The position numbers and the translations under genes were made by a program. The notes under the pieces were generated by a model. The model was not told the origin of the DNA. It searched no databases and was given only the letters and a program-made list of their open reading frames with translations. A stretch of DNA of 64,000 bases from NCBI GenBank assembly GCA_964016885.1, contig OZ024759.1, forward strand, positions 2,183,001 to 2,247,000, written 5' to 3'. The stretch is from Eledone cirrhosa. Taxonomy: Eukaryota; Mollusca; Cephalopoda; Octopoda; Eledonidae. Positions 1 to 13,692 of this stretch are shown piece by piece (position 1 is the stretch's first letter; every line of letters starts with the position of its first letter).

Positions 1-1873
1 ATGACAAAGTCTATATTAGTAACATGACAAAGTCTATATTAGTAGCATGACAAAGTCTATATTAGTAACATGACAAAGTCTATATTAGTAACATGACAAA
101 GTCTATATTAGTAACATGACACAGTCTATATTAGTAACATGACAAAGTCTATATTAGTAGCATGACAAAGTCTATATTAGTAACATGACAAAGTCTATAT
201 TAGTAACATGACAAAGTCTATATTAGTAACATGACAAAGTCTATATTAGTAACATGACAAAGTCTATATTAGTAACATGACACAGTCTATATTAGTAACA
301 TGACAGTCTATATTAGTAACATGACAGTCTACATTCGTAACATGACACAGTCTATATTAGTAACATGACAGTCTATATTAGTAGCATGACAAAGTCTATA
401 TTAGTAACATGACACAGTCTATATTAGTAGCATGACACAGTCTATATTAGTAACATGACAAAGTCTATATTAGTAACATGACAAAGTCTATATTAGTAAC
501 ATGACAAAGTCTATATTAGTAACATGACAAAGTCTATATTAGTAGCATGACAAAGTCTATATTAGTAACATGACAAAGTCTATATTAGTAACATGGCAAA
601 GTCTATATTAGTAACATGACAAAGTCTATATTAGTAACATGACACAGTCTATATTAGTAGCATTACAAAGTCTATATTAGTAATATGACAAAGTCTATAT
701 TAGTAGCATGACACAGTCTATATTAGTAACATGACAAAGTCTATATTAGTAACATGACAGTCTATATTAGTAACATGACACAGTCTATATTAGTAACATG
801 AGACAGTCTATATTAGTAACATGACAAAGTCTATATTAGTAACATGACACAGTCTATATTAGTAACATGACACAGTCTATATTAGTAACATGACAAAGTC
901 TATATTAGTAACATGACACAGTCTATATTAGTAACATGACACAGTCTATATTAGTAGCATGACAAAGTCTATGTTAGTAACATGACACAGTCTATATTAG
1001 TAGCATCACACAGTCTATATTAGTAACATGACAAAGTCTATATTAGTAACATGACAAAGTTTATATTAGTAACATGACAAAGTCTATATTAGTAACATGA
1101 CAAAGTCTATATTAGTAACATGACAGTCTATATTAGTAACATGACACAGTCTATATTAGTAACATGACACAGTCTATATTAGTAACATGACAAAGTCTAT
1201 ATTAGTAACATGACAATGTCTATATTAGTAACATGACACAGTCTATATTAGTAGCATGACAAAGTCTATATTAGTAACATGACACAGTCTATATTAGTAG
1301 CATGACATAGTCTATATTAGTAACATGACAAAGTCTATATTAGTAACATGACAAAGTCTATATTAGTAACATGACAAAGTCTATATTAGTAACATGACAA
1401 AGTCTATATTAGTAGCATGACAAAGTCTATATTAGTAACATGACAAAGTCTATATTAGTAACATGACAAAGTCTATGTTAGTAACATGACAAAGTCTATA
1501 TTAGTAACATGACAAAGTCTATATTAGTAACATGACAAAGTCTATATTAGTAACATGACACAGTCTATATTAGTAACATGACAGTCTATATTAGTAACAT
1601 GACAGTCTACATTAGTAACATGACACAGTCTATATTAGTAACATGACAAAGTCGATATTAGTAACATGACAATGTCTATATTAGTAACATGACAAAGTCT
1701 ATATTAGTAACATGACAAAGTCTATATTAGTAACATGACACAGTCTATATTAGTAGCATGACAAAGTCTATATTAGTAACATGACAAAGTCTATATTAGT
1801 AGCATGACACAGTCTATATTAGTAACATGACAAAGTCTATATTAGTAACATGACAGTCTATATTAGTAACATG
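1..1873. repeat. Segment copied again 16,853 bp downstream
   Basis: The first 1.87 kb matches 16854-18726 at a constant offset of 16,853. Markers that agree include the ATTCG unit (333), the ATGGC unit (595), a rare CATTAC unit (661), r (800), k (1003), t (1059), z (1212), a CATAG unit (1304), m (1472), y (1652) and a GTAGC ending (1802). The match ends at about 1873, where this copy continues with CACAG units and the other with AAAG. Differences seen are AATATG at about 682 here and GACGCAG at about 17566 there. The duplicate may extend left beyond the window. Confidence 0.9.
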
Positions 1874-2679
1874 ACACAGTCTATATTAGTAACATGACAC
1901 AGTCTATATTAGTAACATGAGACAGTCTATATTAGTAACATGACAAAGTCTATATTAGTAACATGACACAGTCTATATTAGTAACATGACACAGTCTATA
2001 TTAGTAACATGACAAAGTCTATATTAGTAACATGACACAGTCTATATTAGTAACATGACACAGTCTATATTAGTAGCATGACAAAGTCTATGTTAGTAAC
2101 ATGACACAGTCTATATTAGTAGCATCACACAGTCTATATTAGTAACATGACAAAGTCTATATTAGTAACATCACAAAGTCTATATTAGTAACATGACAAA
2201 GACTATATTAGTAACATGACAAAGTCTATATTAGTAACATGACAGTCTATATTAGTAACATGACACAGTCTATATTAGTAACATGACACAGTCTATATTA
2301 GTAACATGACAAAGTCTATATTAGTAACATGACAAAGTCTATATTAGTAACATGACACAGTCTATATTAGTAGCATGACAAAGTCTATATTAGTAACATG
2401 ACACAGTCTATATTAGTAGCATGACACAGTCTATATTAGTAACATGACAAAGTCTATATTAGTAACATGACAAAGTCTATATTAGTAACATGACAAAGTC
2501 TATATTAGTAACATGACAAAGTCTATATTAGTAGCATGACAAAGTCTATATTAGTAACATGACAAAGTCTATATTAGTAACATGACACAGTCTATATTAG
2601 TAACATGACAAAGTCTATATTAGTAACATGACAAAGTCTATATTAGTAACATGACAAAGTCTATATTAGTAACATGACA
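987..2679. repeat. Segment copy 1 (ancestral-like) of the 1.7-kb family
   Basis: This segment starts inside the unit before k (ATCACACAG at 1005). It contains k, t (1059), z (1212), CATAG (1304), m (1472), x, y (1652), r (1919), a second K block (k at 2124) and a GACTAT unit (2201). It recurs at offset +1759 (2746-4438); the match breaks at about 2680, where this copy has AAAG and the other CACAG. It keeps standard bases where copies 2 and 3 share changes: AAAG rather than CAACG near 1080, and CAATG rather than AAAATG at 1212. That makes it the least derived of the three, as is the partial copy near 17.84-18.73 kb. Confidence 0.88.
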
Positions 2680-2745
2680 AAGTCTATATTAGTAGCATGA
2701 CACAGTCTATATTAGTAACATGACAAAGTCTATATTAGTAACATG

Positions 2746-4710
2746 ACAGTCTATATTAGTAGCATCACACAGTCTATATTAGTAACATGACAAAGTCTAT
2801 ATTAGTAACATGACAAAGTTTATATTAGTAACATGACAACGTCTATATTAGTAACATGACAAAGTCTATATTAGTAACATGACAGTCTATATTAGTAACA
2901 TGACACAGTCTATATTAGTAACATGACACAGTCTATATTAGTAACATGACAAAGTCTATATTAGTAACATGAAAATGTCTATATTAGTAACATGACACAG
3001 TCTATATTAGTAGCATGACAAAGTCTATATTAGTAACATGACACAGTCTATATTAGTAGCATGACATAGTCTATATTAGTAACATGACAAAGTCTATATT
3101 AGTAACATGACAAAGTCTATATTAGTAACATGACAAAGTCTATATTAGTAACATGACAAAGTCTATATTAGTAGCATGACAAAGTCTATATTAGTAACAT
3201 GACAAAGTCTATATTAGTAACATGACAAAGTCTATGTTAGTAACATGACAAAGTCTATATTAGTAACATGACAAAGTCTATATTAGTAACATGACAAAGT
3301 CTATATTAGTAACATGACACAGTCTATATTAGTAACATGACAGTCTATATTAGTAACATGACAGTCTACATTAGTAACATGACACAGTCTATATTAGTAA
3401 CATGACAAAGTCGATATTAGTAACATGACAATGTCTATATTAGTAACATGACAAAGTCTATATTAGTAACATGACAAAGTCTATATTAGTAACATGACAC
3501 AGTCTATATTAGTAGCATGACAAAGTCTATATTAGTAACATGACAAAGTCTATATTAGTAACATGACACAGTCTATATTAGTAACATGACAAAGTCTATA
3601 TTAGTAACATGACAGTCTATATTAGTAACATGACACAGTCTATATTAGTAACATGACACAGTCTATATTAGTAACATGAGACAGTCTATATTAGTAACAT
3701 GACAAAGTCTATATTAGTAACATGACACAGTCTATATTAGTAACATGACACAGTCTATATTAGTAACATGACAAAGTCTATATTAGTAACATGACACAGT
3801 CTATATTAGTAACATGACACAGTCTATATTAGTAGCATGACAAAGTCTATGTTAGTAACATGACACAGTCTATATTAGTAGCATCACACAGTCTATATTA
3901 GTAACATGACAAAGTCTATATTAGTAACATCACAAAGTCTATATTAGTAACATGACAAAGACTATATTAGTAACATGACAAAGTCTATATTAGTAACATG
4001 ACAGTCTATATTAGTAACATGACACAGTCTATATTAGTAACATGACACAGTCTATATTAGTAACATGACAAAGTCTATATTAGTAACATGACAAAGTCTA
4101 TATTAGTAACATGACACAGTCTATATTAGTAGCATGACAAAGTCTATATTAGTAACATGACACAGTCTATATTAGTAGCATGACACAGTCTATATTAGTA
4201 ACATGACAAAGTCTATATTAGTAACATGACAAAGTCTATATTAGTAACATGACAAAGTCTATATTAGTAACATGACAAAGTCTATATTAGTAGCATGACA
4301 AAGTCTATATTAGTAACATGACAAAGTCTATATTAGTAACATGACACAGTCTATATTAGTAACATGACAAAGTCTATATTAGTAACATGACAAAGTCTAT
4401 ATTAGTAACATGACAAAGTCTATATTAGTAACATGACACAGTCTATATTAGTAACATGACAAAGTCTATATTAGTAGCATGACAAAGTCTATATTAGTAA
4501 CATGACAAAGTCTATATTAGTAACATGACAAAGTCTATATTAGTAACATGACAAAGTCTATATTAGTAACATGACAAAGTCTATATTAGTAACATGACAC
4601 AGTCTATATTAGTAACATGACAGTCTATATTAGTAACATGACAGTCTACATTAGTAACATGACACAGTCTATATTAGTAACATGACAAAGTCGATATTAG
4701 TAACATGACA
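2746..4710. repeat. Segment copy 2 of the 1.7-kb family
   Basis: This is a repeat of copy 1 at +1759, and it is repeated again at +4614 (7360-9324). Offsets of 4,614 hold for CAACG (2835), AAAATG (2971), CATAG (3063), m (3231), the TCTAC unit (3365), y (3411), r (3678), k (3881), GACTAT (3960), a GTAGC ending (4477) and a second y (4691). The match to copy 3 stops at about 4711: after y this copy has a c unit while copy 3 has z. Its left junction is unusual, because k is preceded by a 21-bp unit ending GTAGC instead of the usual m-C pair. Confidence 0.88.
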
Positions 4711-5240
4711 CAGTCTATATTAGTAACATGACACAGTCTATATTAGTAACATGACAAAGTCTATATTAGTAACATGACACAGTCTATATTAGTAGCATGA
4801 CAAAGTCTATATTAGTAACATGACACAGTCTATATTAGTAGCATGACACAGTCTATATTAGTAACATGACAAAGTCTATATTAGTAACATGACAAAGTCT
4901 ATATTAGTAACATGACAAAGTCTATATTAGTAACATGACAATGTCTATATTAGTAACATGACACAGTCTATATTAGTAGCATGACAAAGTCTATATTAGT
5001 AACATGACACAGTCTATATTAGTAGCATGACATAGTCTATATTAGTAACATGACAAAGTCTATATTAGTAACATGACAAAGTCTATATTAGTAACATGAC
5101 AAAGTCTATATTAGTAACATGACAAAGTCTATATTAGTAGCATGACAAAGTCTATATTAGTAACATGACAAAGTCTATATTAGTAACATGACAAAGTCTA
5201 TGTTAGTAACATGACAAAGTCTATATTAGTAACATGACAA

Positions 5241-6758
5241 AGTCTATATTAGTAACATGACAAAGTCTATATTAGTAACATGACACAGTCTATATTAGTA
5301 ACATGACAGTCTATATTAGTAACATGACAGTCTACATTAGTAACATGACACAGTCTATATTAGTAACATGACAAAGTCGATATTAGTAACATGACAATGT
5401 CTATATTAGTAACATGACAAAGTCTATATTAGTAACATGACAAAGTCTATATTAGTAACATGACACAGTCTATATTAGTAGCATGACAAAGTCTATATTA
5501 GTAACATGACAAAGTCTATATTAGTAGCATGACACAGTCTATATTAGTAACATGACAAAGTCTATATTAGTAACATGACAGTCTATATTAGTAACATGAC
5601 ACAGTCTATATTAGTAACATGACACAGTCTATATTAGTAACATGACAAAGTCTATATTAGTAACATGACACAGTCTATATTAGTAACATGACACAGTCTA
5701 TATTAGTAGCATGACAAAGTCTATGTTAGTAACATGACACAGTCTATATTAGTAGCATCACACAGTCTATATTAGTAACATGACAAAGTCTATATTAGTA
5801 ACATCACAAAGTCTATATTAGTAACATGACAAAGACTATATTAGTAACATGACAAAGTCTATATTAGTAACATGACAGTCTATATTAGTAACATGACACA
5901 GTCTATATTAGTAACATGACACAGTCTATATTAGTAACATGACAAAGTCTATATTAGTAACATGACAAAGTCTATATTAGTAACATGACACAGTCTATAT
6001 TAGTAACATGACAAAGTCTATATTAGTAACATGACACAGTCTATATTAGTAACATGACAGTCTATATTAGTAACATGACAGTCTACATTAGTAACATGAC
6101 ACAGTCTATATTAGTAACATGACAAAGTCGATATTAGTAACATGACAATGTCTATATTAGTAACATGACAAAGTCTATATTAGTAACATGACAAAGTCTA
6201 TATTAGTAACATGACACAGTCTATATTAGTAGCATGACAAAGTCTATATTAGTAACATGACAAAGTCTATATTAGTAGCATGACACAGTCTATATTAGTA
6301 ACATGACAAAGTCTATATTAGTAACATGACAGTCTATATTAGTAACATGACACAGTCTATATTAGTAACATGACACAGTCTATATTAGTAACATGACAAA
6401 GTCTATATTAGTAACATGACACAGTCTATATTAGTAACATGACACAGTCTATATTAGTAGCATGACAAAGTCTATGTTAGTAACATGACACAGTCTATAT
6501 TAGTAGCATCACACAGTCTATATTAGTAACATGACAAAGTCTATATTAGTAACATCACAAAGTCTATATTAGTAACATGACAAAGACTATATTAGTAACA
6601 TGACAAAGTCTATATTAGTAACATGACAGTCTATATTAGTAACATGACACAGTCTATATTATTAACATGACACAGTCTATATTAGTAACATGACAAAGTC
6701 TATATTAGTAACATGACAAAGTCTATATTAGTAACATGACACAGTCTATATTAGTAGC
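5241..6758. repeat. 751-bp tandem duplication
   Basis: Bases about 5241-6007 match 5992-6758 at offset 751. Confirming markers are y (5377 and 6128), the k junction GCATCAC (5755 and 6506), the CATCACAAAG unit and the AAAGACTAT unit. I saw one difference between the copies: ATTATTAAC at 6662, where the partner at 5911 has the standard ATTAGTAAC. The near identity points to a recent event. The duplicated piece carries a K block without the r unit, followed by c a c d x c y z. The right end is where GTAAC in copy 1 becomes GTAGC in copy 2. Confidence 0.85.
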
Positions 6759-7359
6759 ATGACAAAGTCTATATTAGTAACATGACACAGTCTATATTAG
6801 TAGCATGACACAGTCTATATTAGTAACATGACAAAGTCTATATTAGTAACATGACAAAGTCTATATTAGTAACATGACAAAGTCTATATTAGTAACATGA
6901 CAAAGTCTATATTAGTAGCATGACAAAGTCTATATTAGTAACATGACAAAGTCTATATTAGTAACATGACACAGTCTATATTAGTAACATGACAAAGTCT
7001 ATATTAGTAACATGACAAAGTCTATATTAGTAACATGACAAAGTCTATATTAGTAACATGACAAAGTCTATATTAGTAGCATGACACAGTCTATATTAGT
7101 AACATGACAAAGTCTATATTAGTAACATGACAGTCTATATTAGTAACATGACACAGTCTATATTAGTAACATGAGACAGTCTATATTAGTAACATGACAA
7201 AGTCTATATTAGTAACATGACACAGTCTATATTAGTAACATGACACAGTCTATATTAGTAACATGACAAAGTCTATATTAGTAACATGACACAGTCTATA
7301 TTAGTAACATGACACAGTCTATATTAGTAGCATGACAAAGTCTATGTTAGTAACATGAC

Positions 7360-9324
7360 ACAGTCTATATTAGTAGCATCACACAGTCTATATTAGTAAC
7401 ATGACAAAGTCTATATTAGTAACATGACAAAGTTTATATTAGTAACATGACAACGTCTATATTAGTAACATGACAAAGTCTATATTAGTAACATGACAGT
7501 CTATATTAGTAACATGACACAGTCTATATTAGTAACATGACACAGTCTATATTAGTAACATGACAAAGTCTATATTAGTAACATGAAAATGTCTATATTA
7601 GTAACATGACACAGTCTATATTAGTAGCATGACAAAGTCTATATTAGTAACATGACACAGTCTATATTAGTAGCATGACATAGTCTATATTAGTAACATG
7701 ACAAAGTCTATATTAGTAACATGACAAAGTCTATATTAGTAACATGACAAAGTCTATATTAGTAACATGACAAAGTCTATATTAGTAGCATGACAAAGTC
7801 TATATTAGTAACATGACAAAGTCTATATTAGTAACATGACAAAGTCTATGTTAGTAACATGACAAAGTCTATATTAGTAACATGACAAAGTCTATATTAG
7901 TAACATGACAAAGTCTATATTAGTAACATGACACAGTCTATATTAGTAACATGACAGTCTATATTAGTAACATGACAGTCTACATTAGTAACATGACACA
8001 GTCTATATTAGTAACATGACAAAGTCGATATTAGTAACATGACAATGTCTATATTAGTAACATGACAAAGTCTATATTAGTAACATGACAAAGTCTATAT
8101 TAGTAACATGACACAGTCTATATTAGTAGCATGACAAAGTCTATATTAGTAACATGACAAAGTCTATATTAGTAACATGACACAGTCTATATTAGTAACA
8201 TGACAAAGTCTATATTAGTAACATGACAGTCTATATTAGTAACATGACACAGTCTATATTAGTAACATGACACAGTCTATATTAGTAACATGAGACAGTC
8301 TATATTAGTAACATGACAAAGTCTATATTAGTAACATGACACAGTCTATATTAGTAACATGACACAGTCTATATTAGTAACATGACAAAGTCTATATTAG
8401 TAACATGACACAGTCTATATTAGTAACATGACACAGTCTATATTAGTAGCATGACAAAGTCTATGTTAGTAACATGACACAGTCTATATTAGTAGCATCA
8501 CACAGTCTATATTAGTAACATGACAAAGTCTATATTAGTAACATCACAAAGTCTATATTAGTAACATGACAAAGACTATATTAGTAACATGACAAAGTCT
8601 ATATTAGTAACATGACAGTCTATATTAGTAACATGACACAGTCTATATTAGTAACATGACACAGTCTATATTAGTAACATGACAAAGTCTATATTAGTAA
8701 CATGACAAAGTCTATATTAGTAACATGACACAGTCTATATTAGTAGCATGACAAAGTCTATATTAGTAACATGACACAGTCTATATTAGTAGCATGACAC
8801 AGTCTATATTAGTAACATGACAAAGTCTATATTAGTAACATGACAAAGTCTATATTAGTAACATGACAAAGTCTATATTAGTAACATGACAAAGTCTATA
8901 TTAGTAGCATGACAAAGTCTATATTAGTAACATGACAAAGTCTATATTAGTAACATGACACAGTCTATATTAGTAACATGACAAAGTCTATATTAGTAAC
9001 ATGACAAAGTCTATATTAGTAACATGACAAAGTCTATATTAGTAACATGACACAGTCTATATTAGTAACATGACAAAGTCTATATTAGTAGCATGACAAA
9101 GTCTATATTAGTAACATGACAAAGTCTATATTAGTAACATGACAAAGTCTATATTAGTAACATGACAAAGTCTATATTAGTAACATGACAAAGTCTATAT
9201 TAGTAACATGACACAGTCTATATTAGTAACATGACAGTCTATATTAGTAACATGACAGTCTACATTAGTAACATGACACAGTCTATATTAGTAACATGAC
9301 AAAGTCGATATTAGTAACATGACA
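7360..9324. repeat. Segment copy 3 of the 1.7-kb family
   Basis: This copy matches 2746-4710 at constant offset 4,614 through all eleven markers checked. It shares the derived CAACG (7449) and AAAATG (7585) units with copy 2, and also the GTAAC ending before the c unit at about 8172 where copy 1 has GTAGC. So copies 2 and 3 are sisters. Unlike copy 2, it is preceded by an ordinary complete K block (r at 7173, 203 bp before the k junction at 7376). This suggests its left flank is the original context or a later recombination product. Confidence 0.86.
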
Positions 9325-11082
9325 ATGTCTACATTAGTAACATGACAAAGTCTATATTAGTAACATGACACAGTCTATATTAGTAACATGACAAAGTCTA
9401 TATTAGTAACATGGCAAAGTCTATATTATAACATGACAAAGTCTATATTAGTAACATGACAAAGTCTATATTAGTAACATGACACAGTCTATATTAGTAA
9501 CATGACAAAGTCTATATTAGTAACATGACAGTCTACATTAGTAACATGACACAGTCTATATTAGTAACATGACAAAGTCGATATTAGTAACATGACAATG
9601 TCTATATTAGTAACATGACAAAGTCTATATTAATAACATGACAAAGTCTATATTAGTAACATGACAAAGTCTATATTAGTAACATGACAAAGTCTATATT
9701 AGTAACATGACAAAGTCTATATTAGTAACATGACACAGTCTATATTAGTAACATGACAAAGTCTATATTAGTAGCATGACAAAGTCTGTATTAGTAACAT
9801 GACAGTCTATATTAGTAACATGACAAAGTCTATATTAGTAACATGACAAAGTCTATATTAGTAGCATGACAAAGTCTATATTAGTAATATGACAAAGTCT
9901 ATATTAGTAACATGACAAAGTCTATATTAGTAACATGACACAGTCTATATTAGTAACATGACAAAGTCTATATTAGTAGCATGACAAAGTCTATATTAGT
10001 AACATGACAAAGTCTATATTAGTAACATGACAAAGTCTATATTAGTAACATGACAAAGTCTATATTAGTAACATGACAAAGTCTATATTAGTAACATGAC
10101 AGTCTATATTAGTAACATGACAGTCTACATTAGTAACATGACACAGTCTATATTAGTAACATGACAAAGTCGATATTAGTAACATGACAATGTCTATATT
10201 AGTAGCATGACAAAGTCTATATTAGTAACATGACAAAGTCTATATTAGTAACATGGCAAAGTCTATATTAGTAACATGACAAAGTCTATATTAGTAACAT
10301 GACACAGTCTATATTAGTAGCATGACAAAGTCTATATTAGTAACATGACAAAGTCTATATTAGTAGCATGACACAGTCTATATTAGTAACATGACAATGT
10401 CTATATTAGTAACATGACAGTCTATATTAGTAACATGACACAGTCTATATTAGTAACATGACACAGTCTATATTAGTAACATGACACATTCTATATTAGT
10501 AACATGACAAAGTCTATATTAGTAACATGACACAGTCTATATTAGTAACATGACACAGTCTATATTAGTAGCATGACAAAGTCTATGTTAGTAACATGAC
10601 ACAGTCTATATTAGTAGCATCACACAGTCTACATTAGTAACATGACAAAGTCTATATTAGTAACATGACAAAGTCTATATTAGTAACATGACAAGGTCTA
10701 TATTAGTAACATGACAAAGTCTATATTAGTAACATGACAGTCTATATTAGTAACATGACACAGTCTATATTAGTAACATGACACAGTCTATATTAGTAAC
10801 ATGACAAAGTCTATATTAGTAACATGACAAAGTCGATATTAGTAACATGACAATGTCTATATTAGTAACATGACAAAGTCTATATTAGTAACATGACACA
10901 GTCTATATTAGTAACATGACAAAGTCTATATTAGTAACATGGCAAAGTCTATATTATAACATGACAAAGTCTATATTAGTAACATGACAAAGTCTATATT
11001 AGTAACATGACACAGTCTATATTAGTAACATGACAAAGTCTATATTAGTAACATGACAAAGTCTATATTAGTAACATGACAA

Positions 11083-12172
11083 AGTCTATATTAGTAACAT
11101 GACAAAGTCTATATTAGTAACATGACAAAGTCTATATTAGTAGCATGACAAAGTCTATATTAGTAACATGACAAAGTCTATATTAGTAACATGACACAGT
11201 CTATATTAGTAACATGACAAAGTCTATATTAGTAGCATGACAAAGTCTATATTAGTAACATGACAAAGTCTATATTAGTAACATGACAAAGTCTATATTA
11301 GTAACATGACAAAGTCTATATTAGTAACATGACAAAGTCTATATTAGTAACATGACACAGTCTATATTAGTAACATGACAGTCTATATTAGTAACATGAC
11401 AGTCTACATTAGTAACATGACACAGTCTATATTAGTAACATGACAAAGTCGATATTAGTAACATGACAATGTCTATATTAGTAACATGACAAAGTCTATA
11501 TTAGTAACATGACAAAGTCTATATTAGTAACATGACAAAGTCTATATTAGTAACATGACACAGTCTATATTAGTAACATGACAAAGTCTATATTAGTAGC
11601 ATGACAAAGTCTATATTAGTAACATGACAACGTCTATATTAGTAACATGACAAAGTCTATATTAGTAACATGACAAAGTCTATATTAGTAACATGACAAA
11701 GTCTATATTAGTAACATGACACAGTCTATATTAGTAACATGACAGTCTATATTAGTAACATGACAGTCTACATTAGTAACATGACACAGTCTATATTAGT
11801 AACATGACAAAGTCGATATTAGTAACATGACAATGTCTATATTAGTAACATGACAAAGTCTATATTAGTAACATGACACAGTCTATATTAGTAACATGAC
11901 AAAGTCTATATTAGTAACATGGCAAAGTCTATATTATAACATGACAAAGTCTATATTAGTAACATGACAAAGTCTATATTAGTAACATGACAAAGTCTAT
12001 ATTAGTAACATGACAGTCTATATTAGTAACATGACACAGTCTATATTAGTAACATGACACAGTCTATATTAGTAACATGACAAAGTCTATATTAGTAACA
12101 TGACAAAGTCTATATTAGTAACATGACAGTCTATATTAGTAGCATGACAAAGTCTATATTAGTAACATGACA
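11083..12172. repeat. 1.09-kb block, first of a pair 1,520 bp apart
   Basis: This block matches 12603-13692 at offset 1,520. Markers are GTAGC endings (11143 and 11235), y (11449, 11813), a private CAACG unit (CG at 11631 and 13151) and w (11931 and 13451). It includes one full 364-bp Y module. The two copies are separated by about 430 bp of other Y-type units, so this is not a simple tandem duplication; a later exchange or loss at the junction is likely. The match starts where this copy has AAAG and its partner CACAG, and ends at 12173, where the relation is the same. Confidence 0.85.
11440..11803. repeat. 364-bp Y module (16-mer), reference copy
   Basis: The order from the y unit is y z a a a c A a a a a a c d x c, then y again. 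That is 14 units of 23 bp and 2 of 21 bp, or 364 bp. This copy has one CAACG unit, the second a after A. The TCGA of y marks the start and recurs exactly 364 bp later. The order is fixed: d and x are adjacent, c precedes y, and z follows y. Neighbouring partial Y modules differ by whole units (for example 318 bp between 39475 and 39793), so change occurs by unit gain or loss. Confidence 0.95.
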
Positions 12173-12602
12173 AAGTCTATATTAGTAACATGACAAAGTC
12201 TATATTAGTAGCATGACAAAGTCTATATTAGTAACATGACAAAGTCTATATTAGTAACATGACAAAGTCTATGTTAGTAACATGACAAAGTCTATATTAG
12301 TAACATGACAAAGTCTATATTAGTAACATGACAAAGTCTATATTAGTAACATGACACAGTCTATATTAGTAACATGACAGTCTATATTAGTAACATGACA
12401 GTCTACATTAGTAACATGACACAGTCTATATTAGTAACATGACACAGTCTATATTAGTAACATGACAGTCTATATTAGTAACATGACAGTCTACATTAGT
12501 AACATGACACAGTCTATATTAGTAACATGACAAAGTCGATATTAGTAACATGACAATGTCTATATTAGTAACATGACAAAGTCTATATTAGTAACATGAC
12601 AC

Positions 12603-13692
12603 AGTCTATATTAGTAACATGACAAAGTCTATATTAGTAACATGACAAAGTCTATATTAGTAGCATGACAAAGTCTATATTAGTAACATGACAAAGTCTA
12701 TATTAGTAACATGACACAGTCTATATTAGTAACATGACAAAGTCTATATTAGTAGCATGACAAAGTCTATATTAGTAACATGACAAAGTCTATATTAGTA
12801 ACATGACAAAGTCTATATTAGTAACATGACAAAGTCTATATTAGTAACATGACAAAGTCTATATTAGTAACATGACACAGTCTATATTAGTAACATGACA
12901 GTCTATATTAGTAACATGACAGTCTACATTAGTAACATGACACAGTCTATATTAGTAACATGACAAAGTCGATATTAGTAACATGACAATGTCTATATTA
13001 GTAACATGACAAAGTCTATATTAGTAACATGACAAAGTCTATATTAGTAACATGACAAAGTCTATATTAGTAACATGACACAGTCTATATTAGTAACATG
13101 ACAAAGTCTATATTAGTAGCATGACAAAGTCTATATTAGTAACATGACAACGTCTATATTAGTAACATGACAAAGTCTATATTAGTAACATGACAAAGTC
13201 TATATTAGTAACATGACAAAGTCTATATTAGTAACATGACACAGTCTATATTAGTAACATGACAGTCTATATTAGTAACATGACAGTCTACATTAGTAAC
13301 ATGACACAGTCTATATTAGTAACATGACAAAGTCGATATTAGTAACATGACAATGTCTATATTAGTAACATGACAAAGTCTATATTAGTAACATGACACA
13401 GTCTATATTAGTAACATGACAAAGTCTATATTAGTAACATGGCAAAGTCTATATTATAACATGACAAAGTCTATATTAGTAACATGACAAAGTCTATATT
13501 AGTAACATGACAAAGTCTATATTAGTAACATGACAGTCTATATTAGTAACATGACACAGTCTATATTAGTAACATGACACAGTCTATATTAGTAACATGA
13601 CAAAGTCTATATTAGTAACATGACAAAGTCTATATTAGTAACATGACAGTCTATATTAGTAGCATGACAAAGTCTATATTAGTAACATGACA
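12603..13692. repeat. 1.09-kb block, second of a pair 1,520 bp apart
   Basis: This is the partner of 11083-12172. It carries the same private CAACG unit (CG at 13151), y units at 12969 and 13333, and w at 13451. It is followed at 13693 by a CACAG unit where its partner has AAAG, and from there the sequences part. Confidence 0.85.
12960..13323. repeat. 364-bp Y module
   Basis: TCGA at 12969 and 13333, 364 bp apart. It carries the same CAACG variant as the module at 11440 and is its duplicate at offset 1,520. Confidence 0.92.

Noticed and set aside
661..690. Possible insertion or degenerate unit at CATTAC/AATATG.
   Set aside because: Both are ordinary 23-bp units with one substitution each. 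The CATTAC unit recurs at 17514 in the duplicate, so it is inherited and not a junction.
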